DNA from: VAZQ01 sp036555745
GTDB taxonomy: Bacteria > Pseudomonadota > Alphaproteobacteria > Rhizobiales > Xanthobacteraceae
Assembly: GCA_036555745.1 (NCBI GenBank)
Contig: DATBKV010000214.1
Span: 1 to 30,796 of the forward strand
DNA length: 30,796 nt
Direction of reading: 5' to 3'
The translations under genes were made by a program, and so were the position numbers. Shown piece by piece: positions 1-10,200 of the stretch. The notes beneath the pieces were generated by a model, which was given only the letters and a program-made list of their open reading frames with translations, searched no databases and was not told the DNA's origin. The number at the start of each line of letters is the position of its first letter. Positions within the stretch are counted from its first letter, which is position 1.

Positions 1-654
1 GAGGTTGCCCAGGATCCCCTCAAATTCCGAGACGGGCGGCGCTACACCGATCGCCTGAAGAGCGCCAAGAGCGAAACCGGCCTCGACGATGCCGTGCTGG
101 TTGCCGAAGGCAAGCTCGAAGGTCGCGAGGTGGTCGCGGCTGCGCAGGACTTTCGCTTCATGGCCGGCTCGCTTGGCATGGCCGCCGGCGAGGCCGTGAT
201 CAAGGGACTGGAGACCGCGGTGGACAAGGGGACCCCGTTCGTCATGTTCGCAGCCTCCGGCGGCGCGCGCATGCAGGAAGGGATTCTCTCGCTCATGCAA
301 CTGCCGCGCACGACGATCGCAGTGCAGATGATGCGCGAGGCGAGGCGGCCCTATATCGTCGTGCTCACGAATCCGACCACCGGCGGAGTGACGGCGTCCT
401 ACGCCATGCTGGGCGACGTCCACATCGCGGAGCCTGGCGCGCTGATCGGTTTTGCCGGACCGCGCGTGATCGAGCAGACGATCCGCGAGAAACTGCCCGA
501 CGGCTTCCAACGCGCCGAATATTTGCGCGAGCACGGCATGGTCGACATGGTGGTCCACCGTCGGGAGTTGCGCTCGACTGTGGCTCGGCTGTGCCGGCTG
601 CTGACCAAGGCCAAGGCGCCGGCGGCAAATTTGCCGGTGGTCGCGCAGGGGTGA
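1..654 (+). CDS. accD: Acetyl-CoA carboxylase carboxyltransferase subunit beta (partial, 5' end outside window)
   Basis: This is the C-terminal 217 residues of AccD, open from the first base of the window in frame 1. AccD pairs with AccA to move the carboxyl group from carboxybiotin to acetyl-CoA, giving malonyl-CoA for fatty acid synthesis in the cytoplasm. Visible family sequence includes the opening DPLKFRDGRRYTDRL stretch, FVMFAASGGARMQEG (carboxyltransferase core, oxyanion glycines) and NPTTGGVTASYAMLGDVHIAEPG written here only in part: NPTTGGVTASYAMLGD. The N-terminal zinc ribbon lies outside the window. The gene ends in TGA at 652-654, and folC follows 123 bp later on the same strand, the usual accD-folC order in alphaproteobacteria. 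The GTG at 94 is internal and is not the start. Confidence 0.95.
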   Translation, partial: EVAQDPLKFRDGRRYTDRLKSAKSETGLDDAVLVAEGKLEGREVVAAAQDFRFMAGSLGMAAGEAVIKGLETAVDKGTPFVMFAASGGARMQEGILSLMQLPRTTIAVQMMREARRPYIVVLTNPTTGGVTASYAMLGDVHIAEPGALIGFAGPRVIEQTIREKLPDGFQRAEYLREHGMVDMVVHRRELRSTVARLCRLLTKAKAPAANLPVVAQG

Positions 655-708
655 GGCGCTCCGACGGTTGCGCCGCCGGCGGACAACCGCCGCCGCCGGA
701 GTTCCCTA

Positions 709-714
709 TATAAT
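709..714 (+). promoter_or_regulatory. Possible -10 element ahead of folC
   Basis: A perfect TATAAT lies in an otherwise GC-rich 123-bp accD-folC gap, 64 bp before the folC start. No good -35 hexamer sits 16-18 bp upstream, so the promoter is uncertain. Just before it, around 671-703, GC-rich complementary arms flank an ACAA loop (CGGCGG/CCGCCG at the core), but no T-tract follows, so I do not call a terminator. Confidence 0.3.
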
Positions 715-777
715 CGTATCGCGCCTGCGGCGTGGGCCTGCACAGGTCCAGCGCGCAGCGATCGCCAGACTGCCCGC

Positions 778-2097
778 ATGATGGCCATTGATTCAATCGT
801 CACGCGCCTCACCGCCCTGCATCCGAAGCGGATCGACCTTTCGCTCGACCGCATGCGGCGCATGCTCGAGGCGCTTGGCCATCCGGAGCGGCAATTGCCG
901 CCGACGATCCATGTTGCGGGCACCAACGGCAAGGGCTCGACCATCGCCTTCATGCGCGCGATTCTGGAGGCGGCGGGACTGCACGTGCACGTCTATACAT
1001 CGCCCCACCTCGTACGCTTCAACGAGCGCTTCCGGCTCGGTGCCGCCGGCGAGGGCCGTTTTGTGTCCGACCAGGAGCTCGCCGGCGTGCTCGACGAATG
1101 CGAGCATATCAATGGCGGCGCGCCCATCACCGTGTTCGAGATCACGACCGCGGCGGGCCTGCTGTTGTTCGCGCGCCACCCGGCGGACGTGCTGCTACTC
1201 GAGGTCGGAATGGGCGGACGGCTCGATGCCACCAATGTCGTCGAGCATCCGCTCGCCACCGTCGTCACTCCGGTGTCCATCGACCATGCCGAGCACCTCG
1301 GTGATACGCTCGGGAAGATCGCCGCCGAGAAGGCCGGCATCCTCAAGCCTGGGGTGGCGGCGATCGTGGCGGCGCAGCCGCGCGAAGCCTTGTCGGCGAT
1401 CGAGCGTCAGGCCGGGCGGGTCAAGGCGCCGGTCAAGATCGCGGGCGAGGACTGGACGGCGACGGAGGAGCGCGGGCGGCTGGTGTACCAGGACGATGCC
1501 GGTCTGCTCGACCTGCCGGCGCCCAAGCTCTATGGCCGCCATCAGTTCGAGAATGCCGGCGTGGCTATTGCCGCCCTGCGCGCGGCGCCTTCGCTCCAGC
1601 TGGCGGCCGCCGCGTTCGAGAGCGGGATTGCCAAAGCCGATTGGCCGGCGCGTATGCAGCGCATCTCGCACGGCCGGCTTGCGGCTTTCACGCCGCGAGG
1701 CGGCGAGCTCTGGCTCGACGGCGGTCACAACGCCGATGGCGGGCGCGCGATCGCCAACGCGCTTGCCGATTTCGAGGAGCGGGTTTCGCGGCCGCTGGTG
1801 CTCGTGGTGGGCATGCTGGCAAGCAAGGATTGCGAGAGCTTCCTGCGCAACTTCGCGGGATTGGCGCTGCGCGTGATCGCCGTACCGGTCCCGCGCCAGG
1901 ACAAGAGCTTCCCCGCCGATACCATTGCCGCCGCCGCCCGCGCCGTCGGTATCCCGGCGCAGACCAGCAGCGACTTCGAGGCGGCGCTGGCAGCGATCAG
2001 CGGATTCGAGCTCGATCCTGCCCCGCGCATCCTGATCACCGGCTCGCTCTATCTTGCCGGAGCCGTGCTCGGCGCCAACGGCACGCCGCCAGTGTGA
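778..2097 (+). CDS. folC: Bifunctional folylpolyglutamate synthase / dihydrofolate synthase
   Basis: FolC adds glutamate to dihydropteroate and then to tetrahydrofolate with ATP, in cytoplasmic folate biosynthesis. At 439 residues it has normal family length. The Mur-ligase-type P-loop GTNGKGST is at residues 48-55. The VYTSPHLVRFNERF segment follows near residue 73, and TPVSIDHAEHLGDTLGKIA near residue 163 is the conserved central motif with the ligand histidine. The C-terminal domain carries WLDGGHNADGGRAI, the Mur-ligase domain-3 signature. Two ATGs stand in tandem at 778 and 781; either could be used. The gene runs convergent with the DNA ligase, with only 28 bp between stops. I see no missing motif. 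Confidence 0.95.
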   Translation: MMAIDSIVTRLTALHPKRIDLSLDRMRRMLEALGHPERQLPPTIHVAGTNGKGSTIAFMRAILEAAGLHVHVYTSPHLVRFNERFRLGAAGEGRFVSDQELAGVLDECEHINGGAPITVFEITTAAGLLLFARHPADVLLLEVGMGGRLDATNVVEHPLATVVTPVSIDHAEHLGDTLGKIAAEKAGILKPGVAAIVAAQPREALSAIERQAGRVKAPVKIAGEDWTATEERGRLVYQDDAGLLDLPAPKLYGRHQFENAGVAIAALRAAPSLQLAAAAFESGIAKADWPARMQRISHGRLAAFTPRGGELWLDGGHNADGGRAIANALADFEERVSRPLVLVVGMLASKDCESFLRNFAGLALRVIAVPVPRQDKSFPADTIAAAARAVGIPAQTSSDFEAALAAISGFELDPAPRILITGSLYLAGAVLGANGTPPV

Positions 2098-2125
2098 CTG
2101 CATAAGCGGCGTGCGCCGACGCCCG

Positions 2126-3157
2126 TTATTGCAACAGCTTCAGCAAGTCGGCTTTTTTCTGCTTCACCTGCTCCATCCTGCACTGGCTGGGGGATTTGTC
2201 GGGGCGCCAGCGCAACAGCTTGGTGCCATGGCGGAAACGTTCGCCGGTGAAATGGTCGTAGCAGACCTCGACCACGAGCTTGGGCTTGAGCGGCTTCCAC
2301 TCACTCGAGCGCTTGGTCGACCAGCGGCTGGGCCCGCCCGGCGCATTTCCGGTGAAGCCCGGCGGTGCCACCAGCTTTTCGAGTTTCCTGGTCAGCGCCG
2401 GCTTGTCCTCGCGCTTGATCGTGGAGGTGAAGCCGACGTGATGCAGGAGACCCTTGCGGTCGAACAGGCCGAGCAGCAGCGAGCCGACGACCGGCTTGCC
2501 TTCGTTGTAGCGAAAGCCGCCGACGACACAGTCCGCGCTGCGGTAGTTCTTGATCTTCTGCATGGCGCTGCGGTCTCCCGAGCGGTATTCGGCATCGCGC
2601 CGCTTGGCGACGATGCCGTCCAGCGTCGCGCCCATGCGCTTGAGCCAGCCTCTGGCGTCGGCGAGCCGCGTGGTCGCGGGCGAGAGGCGAATGCGCTGCA
2701 TCTCCCGCAAATATTGTTGCGCGAAGGCCTCCAGCTCGCGGCGGCGCTCGTCCAACGGCCGTGCGGTCAGCGCCTTCCCGTCGGCGCCGAGCAGGAGATC
2801 GAAAACGACGAGGAGCGCCGGGGTCTCCGTCGCAAGCCGGCGCACGCGGCTCTGCGCTGGATGAATGCGCTGCAGCAGCGCGTCGAACGAGAAGGCGCCG
2901 TCGACGGGAACGACGATCTCCGCATCAAGCACGAATTTGGCGGCCTCGACGGCGAGCGCCGCCTCGACCAGCTCGGGAAAATAGCGGGTCAGCGGCTGGC
3001 CCGATTTGGATTGTAGCTCGACCTTGCCGCCGTCGCGAAACACCAGGCAGCGAAAGCCGTCCCACTTCGGCTCGTACTGCCATTCCGCTCCGATCGGGAT
3101 TTCGTCCACGGATCGGGCTTCCATCGGCGCAAAGGGAGGGTGCAGCGCGAGAGCCAT
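2126..3157 (-). CDS. Stand-alone ATP-dependent DNA ligase (LigC/LigD ligase-domain type)
   Basis: This 343-residue protein seals DNA nicks with ATP. It has the nucleotidyltransferase motifs in order: EPKWDGFR with the adenylated lysine K31, FVLDAEIV at 75-82 (motif III), LDGIVAKR at 179-186 (motif IV) and MQKIKNYR at 199-206 (motif V, with KIKNYR lysines). An OB-fold domain follows, ending in the EVCYDHFTGERFRHGT segment near residue 305. It has no LigD polymerase or 3'-phosphoesterase domain, so it resembles the LigC class that supports Ku-dependent end joining or gap repair. No Ku gene is in the window. It lies between folC and trxA on the opposite strand from folC and looks like an accessory insertion between conserved neighbours. 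The ATG start is clear, but the ribosome binding site is weak. The essential NAD-dependent ligase should be elsewhere. Confidence 0.9.
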   Translation of the reverse strand: MALALHPPFAPMEARSVDEIPIGAEWQYEPKWDGFRCLVFRDGGKVELQSKSGQPLTRYFPELVEAALAVEAAKFVLDAEIVVPVDGAFSFDALLQRIHPAQSRVRRLATETPALLVVFDLLLGADGKALTARPLDERRRELEAFAQQYLREMQRIRLSPATTRLADARGWLKRMGATLDGIVAKRRDAEYRSGDRSAMQKIKNYRSADCVVGGFRYNEGKPVVGSLLLGLFDRKGLLHHVGFTSTIKREDKPALTRKLEKLVAPPGFTGNAPGGPSRWSTKRSSEWKPLKPKLVVEVCYDHFTGERFRHGTKLLRWRPDKSPSQCRMEQVKQKKADLLKLLQ

Positions 3158-3281
3158 GAGTATCCCGAAACCGAGCGGCGGCCGTGCCGCCGAGGCGCCG
3201 GCTGCGAACTACGCAGGCTGCGCGAGATGCCCAGGGCGGCCGCGACCAAACTCCGGGCACCCGCCAAGGCATAAACCCGCA

Positions 3282-3299
3282 CGGCCGGTATCCCGGCCG
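3282..3299. other. Perfect 7-bp inverted repeat between trxA and the ligase gene
   Basis: CGGCCGG and CCGGCCG flank a TATC loop in the 229-bp gap. On the minus strand it falls about 90 nt after the trxA stop and might end that transcript, but only a short GTTT follows at a distance. I call it an inverted repeat, not a terminator. Nothing else is recognisable in the gap. Confidence 0.4.
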
Positions 3300-3386
3300 A
3301 GCTATTGACGCGATTTCATGGTCGAGCCGGCAGGCAGGCGGGGGATAGCGAAGCGCAGAAAATTCGGGATCGCATAGCCGCCGGCG

Positions 3387-3707
3387 TTAGACCGCGGTGG
3401 TGATCCACTGCTCAAGCTTTTGTTTCGGCGCAGCGCCGACTTGCCGCGAAGCCAGCTGCCCATCTTTGAAGATCATCAGCGTCGGAATCGATTGGATCCC
3501 GTACTTGGCGGCGGTATGCGGGTTCTCGTCGACGTTGAGCTTGACGATCTTGACTTTGGTGCCGAGCGTTCCTGCGATCTCTTCGAGCGCGGGCGCGATC
3601 ATGCGGCAGGGGCCACACCATTCGGCCCAGAAGTCCACCACCACCGGCCCGCTGGCTTTCAACACCTCGGAATCGAAAGTGGCGTCCGAAACCTTGCCAA
3701 CGGTCAT
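3387..3707 (-). CDS. trxA: Thioredoxin 1
   Basis: A 106-residue cytoplasmic thioredoxin that reduces protein disulfides using electrons from thioredoxin reductase. The redox motif WCGPC has C31 and C34, with the buried D25 in VVVDFWAEWCGPC. The cis-proline region SIPTLMIFKDG is also present. Length matches the family exactly. A GAGG sequence about 8 nt before the ATG is a fair ribosome binding site. It is the last gene of the leftward addB-addA-trxA run, 69 bp after addA. This addAB-trxA linkage is common in Rhizobiales. A G-run of eight bases on the plus strand lies in its leader around 3730. Confidence 0.97.
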   Translation of the reverse strand: MTVGKVSDATFDSEVLKASGPVVVDFWAEWCGPCRMIAPALEEIAGTLGTKVKIVKLNVDENPHTAAKYGIQSIPTLMIFKDGQLASRQVGAAPKQKLEQWITTAV

Positions 3708-3776
3708 GGGAAACCTCGTCGCTTGCTGGTGGGGGGGTTGAAGCTATGGACGCCTTCGTACAGCGTCAAGGCGGCA

Positions 3777-6700
3777 TCACGGGGAGGTGACGGCGGCCAG
3801 CGCCGCGTCCAGGCATGCGGCCGAAATCTCCATGAGATCAGGCACATCTGTCCAGATCAGCGCGGCGCGAACGGGTCTGTCCGGATAGAGTCGTGCAAGC
3901 ACCGCGCGGTAAAGCGCAAGCTGGGCCACATAGGCGTCGCGCCGGTGCGGCAGCGGCTGACCGGTCTTGTAGTCGCCGATCAGCACGCAATCGTCCGCCA
4001 CCGCGAGCCTGTCCACGTAGCCCGAAACCGCGACCGCGCCGCCCTTGCGGTCGGTAAGACGTGCGACGACCGGAACCTCGGCACGACTGCCCGGCGCGAA
4101 CAGCCGCTTGAAACGCGGATCATCAAGCAGCTGGCGAGCCTGCTCCCACACCAGCTCGCGGTCTTGCTCGCTGAAATCATGGGCCGCACGGGCAAGGTGA
4201 CGCCGGGCTACCTCCGCCCTTGCGGCCGGCGGGACGTCCGGCAGCGATTGCAGCAGCCGGTGCAGCAGCACGCCGCGCGCGCGCGCCTTCGCACGCTCGT
4301 CGAGGCCGGCGTCGCGATCGGAATGCACCCTTGGTGCTTCTTCATCGTAAGCGCGCGAGGGTGCGAGGGGGCGCACCGACAACGGCTCCCTCGGCGCGTC
4401 GTGCTTGAGCCAGGTGCGCGGTTCAGGCAGCGGCGGTGCCGGAATCGACGGGATGCCCGCGCGCGCGCGGGGGGGCGTCGGACAATAACGCCACACCTTG
4501 CCGTCCCCGTCGGCCGCGGGCTCTTCGGCTGCTAGCGGCCGCAAGGCGTCTGCGACCAGGTTCCACCAGCAGCCAGGGGGGCGGCCGCGCTCTCCTTCCG
4601 CTCCGCATACGACGAGACGGTCGATCGCGCGCGTCATCGCGACGTACAGCAGCCGGCGATGTTCGTCCTCATTCTCGCGCCGGGTGCGGTCTCGGGCCGT
4701 GGCGACTGCCGCCACGTCGTTGGCGCGCGGCCCGGCCCAGACGAAATGGACAGGTGTGGTGGCGCCGCCCGCCAGATCGAGAAGCCTGGGCTGCCGCTGC
4801 GGCGGACCCGCGGGCGGGGTCGTGGTGTCGGCCAGGATGACAATCGGGGCCTCCAGGCCCTTGGCGCCATGCACCGTCATGACCCGGACCTCGTCGCGGC
4901 TAATTTCCATGTCGCGCTTGACGTCGCTCTGTGCGGCGCGCAGCCAGGCGACGAAGCCCTGCAACGATGGCGTCTCCTGGCGCTCGTAGTCGAGCGCGCG
5001 GTTGAGGAACTCGTCGAGCGCGTCATCCGCCTCATGACCGAGACGGGCAAGAAAGCGTTGGCGGCCGCGCCCGGCCCCCAGCACCCGCGCATAGAACCCG
5101 AATGGGGTGTCCTCGCGCGCCCACTGGGCAAAGCGGTCGAGCCGCACGGCTGCTTCGGCGAACCGCGGCTCCGTGTTCGCCTCGGCTCGCAACGCGCTGC
5201 GCAGCGAAGTCTTGCGCCCCCAGGCGATCTTGAAGAGGTCCTCGTCGTCCAATCCGAACAGCGGCGACTTGAGCACCGTGGCCAGCGCCAGATCGTCAGC
5301 CGGCAACAGCAGCGCGTCGGCGAGCACCAGCAAGTCCATGACCGCTATGTGCTCGGTCAGCATCAGCCGATCCGCTCCGGCGACCGGGACGTTGACGTCC
5401 TTCAACGAGCGGATGATCGCCTCGAACAGCGGTCCGCGCTGGCGCACCAGGACCAGCACGTCGCCGGCGCGCGTACCTTGCTTCATCCAGTGCTTGATTT
5501 TGGCCGCGATCTTCGCCGCCAGCCGGACTTGCGGGCTGCGTTCCGTGAGCTCGTCGAACGGCGCATCCCAGGCCTCGATCTCGCGCTTGTCCTTGGGCTT
5601 GAGGGTCTCCCAGATTTCCACGAGGCCAGGTGCCGCCTGCGGCAACCATTCGTGCACCGTCGCTACGTTGTCCGCCGACAGCCCGTTGAATGCCTCGGCC
5701 CGTCCGAACACTTTGTCGACGGCGCCCAGCAGATTGGGGCCGGAGCGGAACGAATGCCGCATCGGCACATATTGCAAGTCCCGATCGACCGCCGCGCAGA
5801 GCTTGGCAAAGGCTTGTCGCATCGCGTCGAATTCGCGTGGCGCCGCGCCCTGGAACGAGAAAATCGATTGCTTCTCGTCACCGACTGCGAAGATCGTTCG
5901 GTTGACGGAGCGGGCGCCGGCGCCCGCAAAGAACTCTTCGGTCAAAAGCCGGATGATTTGCCATTGTTTGGGGCTCGTGTCCTGCGCCTCGTCGATCAGC
6001 ACATGGTCGATGCCCTGGTCGAGCTTGTAATGCACCCAGGCGGCGCGGTCTTGAGCGAGCAAGTCGAGCGCCTTGTCGATCAGATCGTCGTAATCGAGGA
6101 GCCCGCGCCGGTCCTTGGCCGTTCGATACCGGGAGATCACGGCGTCGGCGATGGTGAGGAGCGCGGCCGTGCGGTCCCGGCAGGCGACCGCCTTGCGGCG
6201 CTCCAGCAGCACCAGCAGGCGCTCGCGCTCGCGCTGAAGGCAATCGCAGAGGCGTGGGTCGTCCGACTCCACCGCTTTCGTGATCAGTCGCTGGCGTGGT
6301 TCGAGCTTGTCGGTGAAGAAAAATTGCAGGTAGCTGCTAGCTCGATCCGAACCCGTGGCGGCGAGCGCGTCCCGCAGCCGTTGCCCTTGTTCCTGATCGC
6401 TGGTTGATCCCTGGGCCAAGGTGGCGGCGGCCGCCGACCAGCGGGCGGGCGGAAACAGCGGCCCGTTGGTCATCTCGCTTTCGACCCGCTCGAGTGTCTC
6501 GTGGTTGTCAATTCCGAGCGTTCCGCACAGGACGGTCACGGCTGCATCGAGGCTGCCGCCGTGATCGATCCAGGTCCGCACGACGTCACGCTTGCGGATG
6601 GCTTCGCCGACCACCTCCTTGAAGGTGCGGTCGGCGGCGACCGCAATGGCGGTTGCGAGCGCGCGGCCGAGCGGAGCATCCGGGGTCAAGGCCGCGTCGA

Positions 6701-7202
6701 GCAGCACGCCGAGGCTGCTCTCGCTCAAAAGCTGAGTTTCCGCCGCCTCATCGAGCACCGTGAACCGCGCAGCAACAGCCGCCTCGAACGGAAACTGATG
6801 CAGCAAATGCGCGCAGAAAGCGTGGATGGTCTGCACCTTGAGCCCGCCGGGGGTCTCCAGCGCCAGCGCGAATAGCCGCCGCGCTCGCGCGCGCTGTTTC
6901 GCATCGGGATGGCGGTGGGACATTCGCCCGATCGCCGCATCCAATGCGTCGTCATCGAGGGCAGTCCACCGCCTCAACTCGTCGAACACGCGGTTCGCCA
7001 TGTTGGCCGCGGCGGCCTTGGTGAAGGTAATGCATAGAATCTTGTCGGGTGCGACGCCGTCGAGCAGGAGACGGATCACGCGTTGCGCCAGCACGTGGGT
7101 CTTGCCCGATCCGGCATTGGCCGCGACCCAAGCGGAGACGGCCGGGTCCGAGGCCGCGATCTGCAGCCGCAGGACCGCCTCGGGAATGATGCGAGCATTC
7201 AT
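3777..7202 (-). CDS. addA: AddA helicase-nuclease subunit (double-strand break repair)
   Basis: AddA is the UvrD-family helicase and nuclease of AddAB, which processes double-strand DNA ends for RecA and replaces RecBCD in alphaproteobacteria. The true start is the ATG at 7202. It overlaps the addB stop as ATGA and gives 1141 residues. The open frame runs on upstream, but that part is unrelated sequence inside addB. Helicase motifs are AGSGKT at 30-35 (Walker A), TFTKAAA at 59-65, TIHAFC at 125-130, DEAQD at 404-408 (Walker B) and LLYVAMTRAIDRL (motif VI) in the second half. The C-terminal RecB-type nuclease has GYVDRL followed by GDYKTGQ at 1076-1082, then a QLALYRAVL helix. All key nuclease residues look intact. 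Translational coupling to addB fits a 1:1 complex. Confidence 0.95.
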   Translation of the reverse strand: MNARIIPEAVLRLQIAASDPAVSAWVAANAGSGKTHVLAQRVIRLLLDGVAPDKILCITFTKAAAANMANRVFDELRRWTALDDDALDAAIGRMSHRHPDAKQRARARRLFALALETPGGLKVQTIHAFCAHLLHQFPFEAAVAARFTVLDEAAETQLLSESSLGVLLDAALTPDAPLGRALATAIAVAADRTFKEVVGEAIRKRDVVRTWIDHGGSLDAAVTVLCGTLGIDNHETLERVESEMTNGPLFPPARWSAAAATLAQGSTSDQEQGQRLRDALAATGSDRASSYLQFFFTDKLEPRQRLITKAVESDDPRLCDCLQRERERLLVLLERRKAVACRDRTAALLTIADAVISRYRTAKDRRGLLDYDDLIDKALDLLAQDRAAWVHYKLDQGIDHVLIDEAQDTSPKQWQIIRLLTEEFFAGAGARSVNRTIFAVGDEKQSIFSFQGAAPREFDAMRQAFAKLCAAVDRDLQYVPMRHSFRSGPNLLGAVDKVFGRAEAFNGLSADNVATVHEWLPQAAPGLVEIWETLKPKDKREIEAWDAPFDELTERSPQVRLAAKIAAKIKHWMKQGTRAGDVLVLVRQRGPLFEAIIRSLKDVNVPVAGADRLMLTEHIAVMDLLVLADALLLPADDLALATVLKSPLFGLDDEDLFKIAWGRKTSLRSALRAEANTEPRFAEAAVRLDRFAQWAREDTPFGFYARVLGAGRGRQRFLARLGHEADDALDEFLNRALDYERQETPSLQGFVAWLRAAQSDVKRDMEISRDEVRVMTVHGAKGLEAPIVILADTTTPPAGPPQRQPRLLDLAGGATTPVHFVWAGPRANDVAAVATARDRTRRENEDEHRRLLYVAMTRAIDRLVVCGAEGERGRPPGCWWNLVADALRPLAAEEPAADGDGKVWRYCPTPPRARAGIPSIPAPPLPEPRTWLKHDAPREPLSVRPLAPSRAYDEEAPRVHSDRDAGLDERAKARARGVLLHRLLQSLPDVPPAARAEVARRHLARAAHDFSEQDRELVWEQARQLLDDPRFKRLFAPGSRAEVPVVARLTDRKGGAVAVSGYVDRLAVADDCVLIGDYKTGQPLPHRRDAYVAQLALYRAVLARLYPDRPVRAALIWTDVPDLMEISAACLDAALAAVTSP

Positions 7203-10200
7203 TCGCCGGCGCTCATCGGATCTTCCTCGTCCGCGCCTCCGACCGACCATTCCTTGACGCGGGCGAGATGGTCGTAGGTGCCGTAGCGGTTCTTCCACAT
7301 CGACAGCACCAGCGGCAGGTACGGTTGCTGCTCGTCCTCGAAACGGGTGGCGACCGCTTGCAGCTTGGCGAGCGCTCGTTCGGCGTGCATGGCGGCGTCG
7401 CCTTCCCTGAACTCGATCCGTCTTTCCTCGCCGGCCGGCTCGCCACCCTTCAGCGCGACGTAAACGAGCTCGGTGACCGACTGGCCGGCAGGCAGTTCGC
7501 AAAAGCCGCCGTGCCGCAGCATTGCGGCTTCCAGGGTGAGCTGGGGGGAGACGCCGATGCGGACCTGCTTCTCGGTCGGCACCTGTCCGGTCTTGTAGTC
7601 GAGAATGGCCAGGCCGCCATCGGCGAGCACTTCGATGCGGTCGGCGCGTCCGCGCAGCGTGAACACGCGTTCGCCGAGCGGGATGTCGATTCTGCCCGCG
7701 GTCTCGGCCTTGACCGACCTGACCAAAGCTCGCCGCCTCCTCTCCCAGGCCGCCAACCAATGCGCGATGCGCTGGAAACGAGGCCACCAGAAAGCGCGTG
7801 CCTCCGGATAATCTTCGAGGAGCGCGAAGTGCTTGGCGCCGATCGCGATCAGCGCGGTTGCGGGGTCTGCCGGCAGCCCGCCTGCGAAGGTCTTGGTGAA
7901 CTCGCTCAGCGCGGCGTGGATCACGATGCCACGGTCGGCTGCGCCGGGGGCCAGATCGACGGGATCCAGTTCGCGCAATTTGAGGATGTGCTTGGCATAG
8001 ATGGTGTAGGGGTCGCGCAGCCAGCTTTCGATCTCGGTGACGGATAGCGCCGTGGGCCGCGCGGCACGCGGCGGCTTCGGCATCGGCTTCTCGATGCGCC
8101 TGATCGCGGCGGGATGATCGAGCGCCCGCGCCCAGGCGAGATATCGCCGGCCCCTTTCCCGTGCCTGCTCCCATCGTGGCTCGCCCGCGACCGCCGCCAG
8201 CCGCTGGACGAAGCGCGACGGTACCGTCGGCGCGCCGGCGAGCTTGGCGGGGTAAGCGAGCATGACTTCCTTGGCGCCGAGCGCCTGCGCGAAATCGTGC
8301 GCCGAGAGCGAAATCCGCCGCTCCGGCGGATCGAGGCCGAGGCCATGCCGCATAGGACGGTTGAGCCAGGGGTCGGGCCGGGTCTCCGGCGGCCAGACAC
8401 CCTCGACTAGGCCGCCGAGAACGACGCGATCGACGCTTTGCAGCCGGGCCTCAAGGAGGCCATAGATGTGAATGCGCACGTCCGGCGCCTCCCGGCGCCG
8501 GGCAACGCGATCGGCGAGGGCGATCTTGAACAGCTCGGCGTAGTCGGGTGGAGCGACGGCTAATCCCGCTGCGCCACGCGCGATGTCTTCGAACGCCTCG
8601 TACAGCTTTACTCCGTCAGGACCTGCAAAGGCGGTCGGCTCACCGTGCTCATCTCTGCTCAAGCCCGTAACCACTCGGCAGTGTCGCGCCGCGATCTCGG
8701 CGAAGCTCTGGCGCGCCGGCGATAGCGTTTCGAGCGGCGCTATCGCGGCCGTGAGTTGCCTGAGCAGCAGTTCGGCCGCGGCGAGTTCGCTCTGGCTCAG
8801 GTACAGGCGCGGGTCCGATGGATGCAGATCGGATTGCTCCCCACGCCTGAACCTGGCGATTTCGTCGCAGAACGTCGCGAAGGCGTGCGCAAGCCCGGAG
8901 CTGTTTGGCTTTGGACGTGGACCGCGCAATACGGCCCTTTCCAAGCTCGCGACCGCACGCCCATTGGCTCCCTCCGCGGCGCCAAGGCGGCAGAGCGGGT
9001 GCTTGAGCAACGCGAGAAGGCTGACTGGGGCGAGTCCCCCGAGCGCCGCCTCAGCGGCGAGGCGGGCGAACAGGCCGGCCGGTGTGTCGGGGAGTGGGTC
9101 GCCACCGGAATCGTCAGCCGCAATCTGCCAGCGTTGCAGGGCGGCAAGCACGCGGCGCGCCAATCCGCGATCGGGCGTGACCAGAGCGGCGGTCTTGCCG
9201 GGGGTCTCGAGCGCTTCGCGCAACGCGACCGCGATGGCAAGGGCCTCTTCCCCGGGATTTATGGCTTCCACCACCGAGACGCGTTCGAACGCAGCGGCGA
9301 CCTGCCCCGCGAACTCGGAGCCGGTGAGCGCCTGCCAGCGGTCGGTGGCGTCGGCGGGCCGCAGCGCTTCAGATACCACGCGTTCGCGTCCGTGCGCAGA
9401 GGGCTCGCCGAGGGTAACGACCGCGTCTCGCCCGATTCCGATCCGCTCGAGCAGCGCATACATGGCGAATTGCGGGTGACCGACCGCCGGCGCAACGGTC
9501 TCGCGACCGGCAGCATCGCGCTGGCCGCCGATGAGGTTCCACGATTCCGCATCGAGATCGATGTCGAGGCCCGGCAGCACGACGGCGCCATGCGGAAGCT
9601 TTGCGATGGCGGCGATCAGCTCCGCGGTCGCGGGCATCGAGCCGGTCGAACCCGCGACGATCACCGGCCCGTCGATGCAAGTGGCGAGCCGCGCCGCTTC
9701 GGCCTTGATCAGCCTGTCGCGGCGCGCCGCCGGCTCCATTGCCCCGCGCTCGGTCAGGATTGTCGGCCAGACCTCGCGCGCGATCTTCAGGAATTTGAGC
9801 GTCAACTGCCAGTAGCGGTCGAGATCCTCGGGGACGAGCTTGTCGAGTCGCTCCCACGGCACGCCGCGCGTGGTCATGTCGTCCATCAGGCGCGCGAGGT
9901 CGTCGGCGAGCGCGAGCGCGGAAGCCGGGTTGTTGGCGACGAGGGGCGCCTCGCCCGGCTGGTCGGGCTCGATGCTGGCCGCCCATGTCAGCACCTGCTG
10001 CGCCAGCAGCATCCGCCGCTCGAGCCCGCCGAGCGCCGGTGGCAGGTCGAGTGCGGCCGCGGCCAACTCGCCGGTTGCGGCCTGCGCGAATACGATTTCG
10101 TCCTCGTCCACATCACCGATGGGGATGATGCGCGGAAGGATGGCGGCGCTGGCGTTGGTGACCTCGAGGAAGAGGTCGCGCGTCAGCCGGCAGGCTCGTC

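Noticed and set aside
2054..3016. Plus-strand open frame opposite the DNA ligase
   Set aside because: The minus strand encodes a complete ligase with all catalytic motifs; the plus translation has no recognisable features.
3282..3299. Intrinsic terminator for trxA
   Set aside because: The stem is good, but no T-tract follows directly on the minus strand.
4659..6407. Long plus-strand open frames inside addA and addB (for example 4659-6407 and 8756-11482)
   Set aside because: These are antisense shadows caused by high GC at third positions; their translations are Arg/His/Gln-rich with no domain, while the minus strand carries well-defined enzymes.
7203..8174. In-frame 324-codon extension of addA upstream of 7202
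   Set aside because: It lies inside addB in another frame, is Arg/Ala-rich and lacks family sequence; the ATGA overlap with the addB stop and the Walker A 30 residues after the ATG fix the true start.
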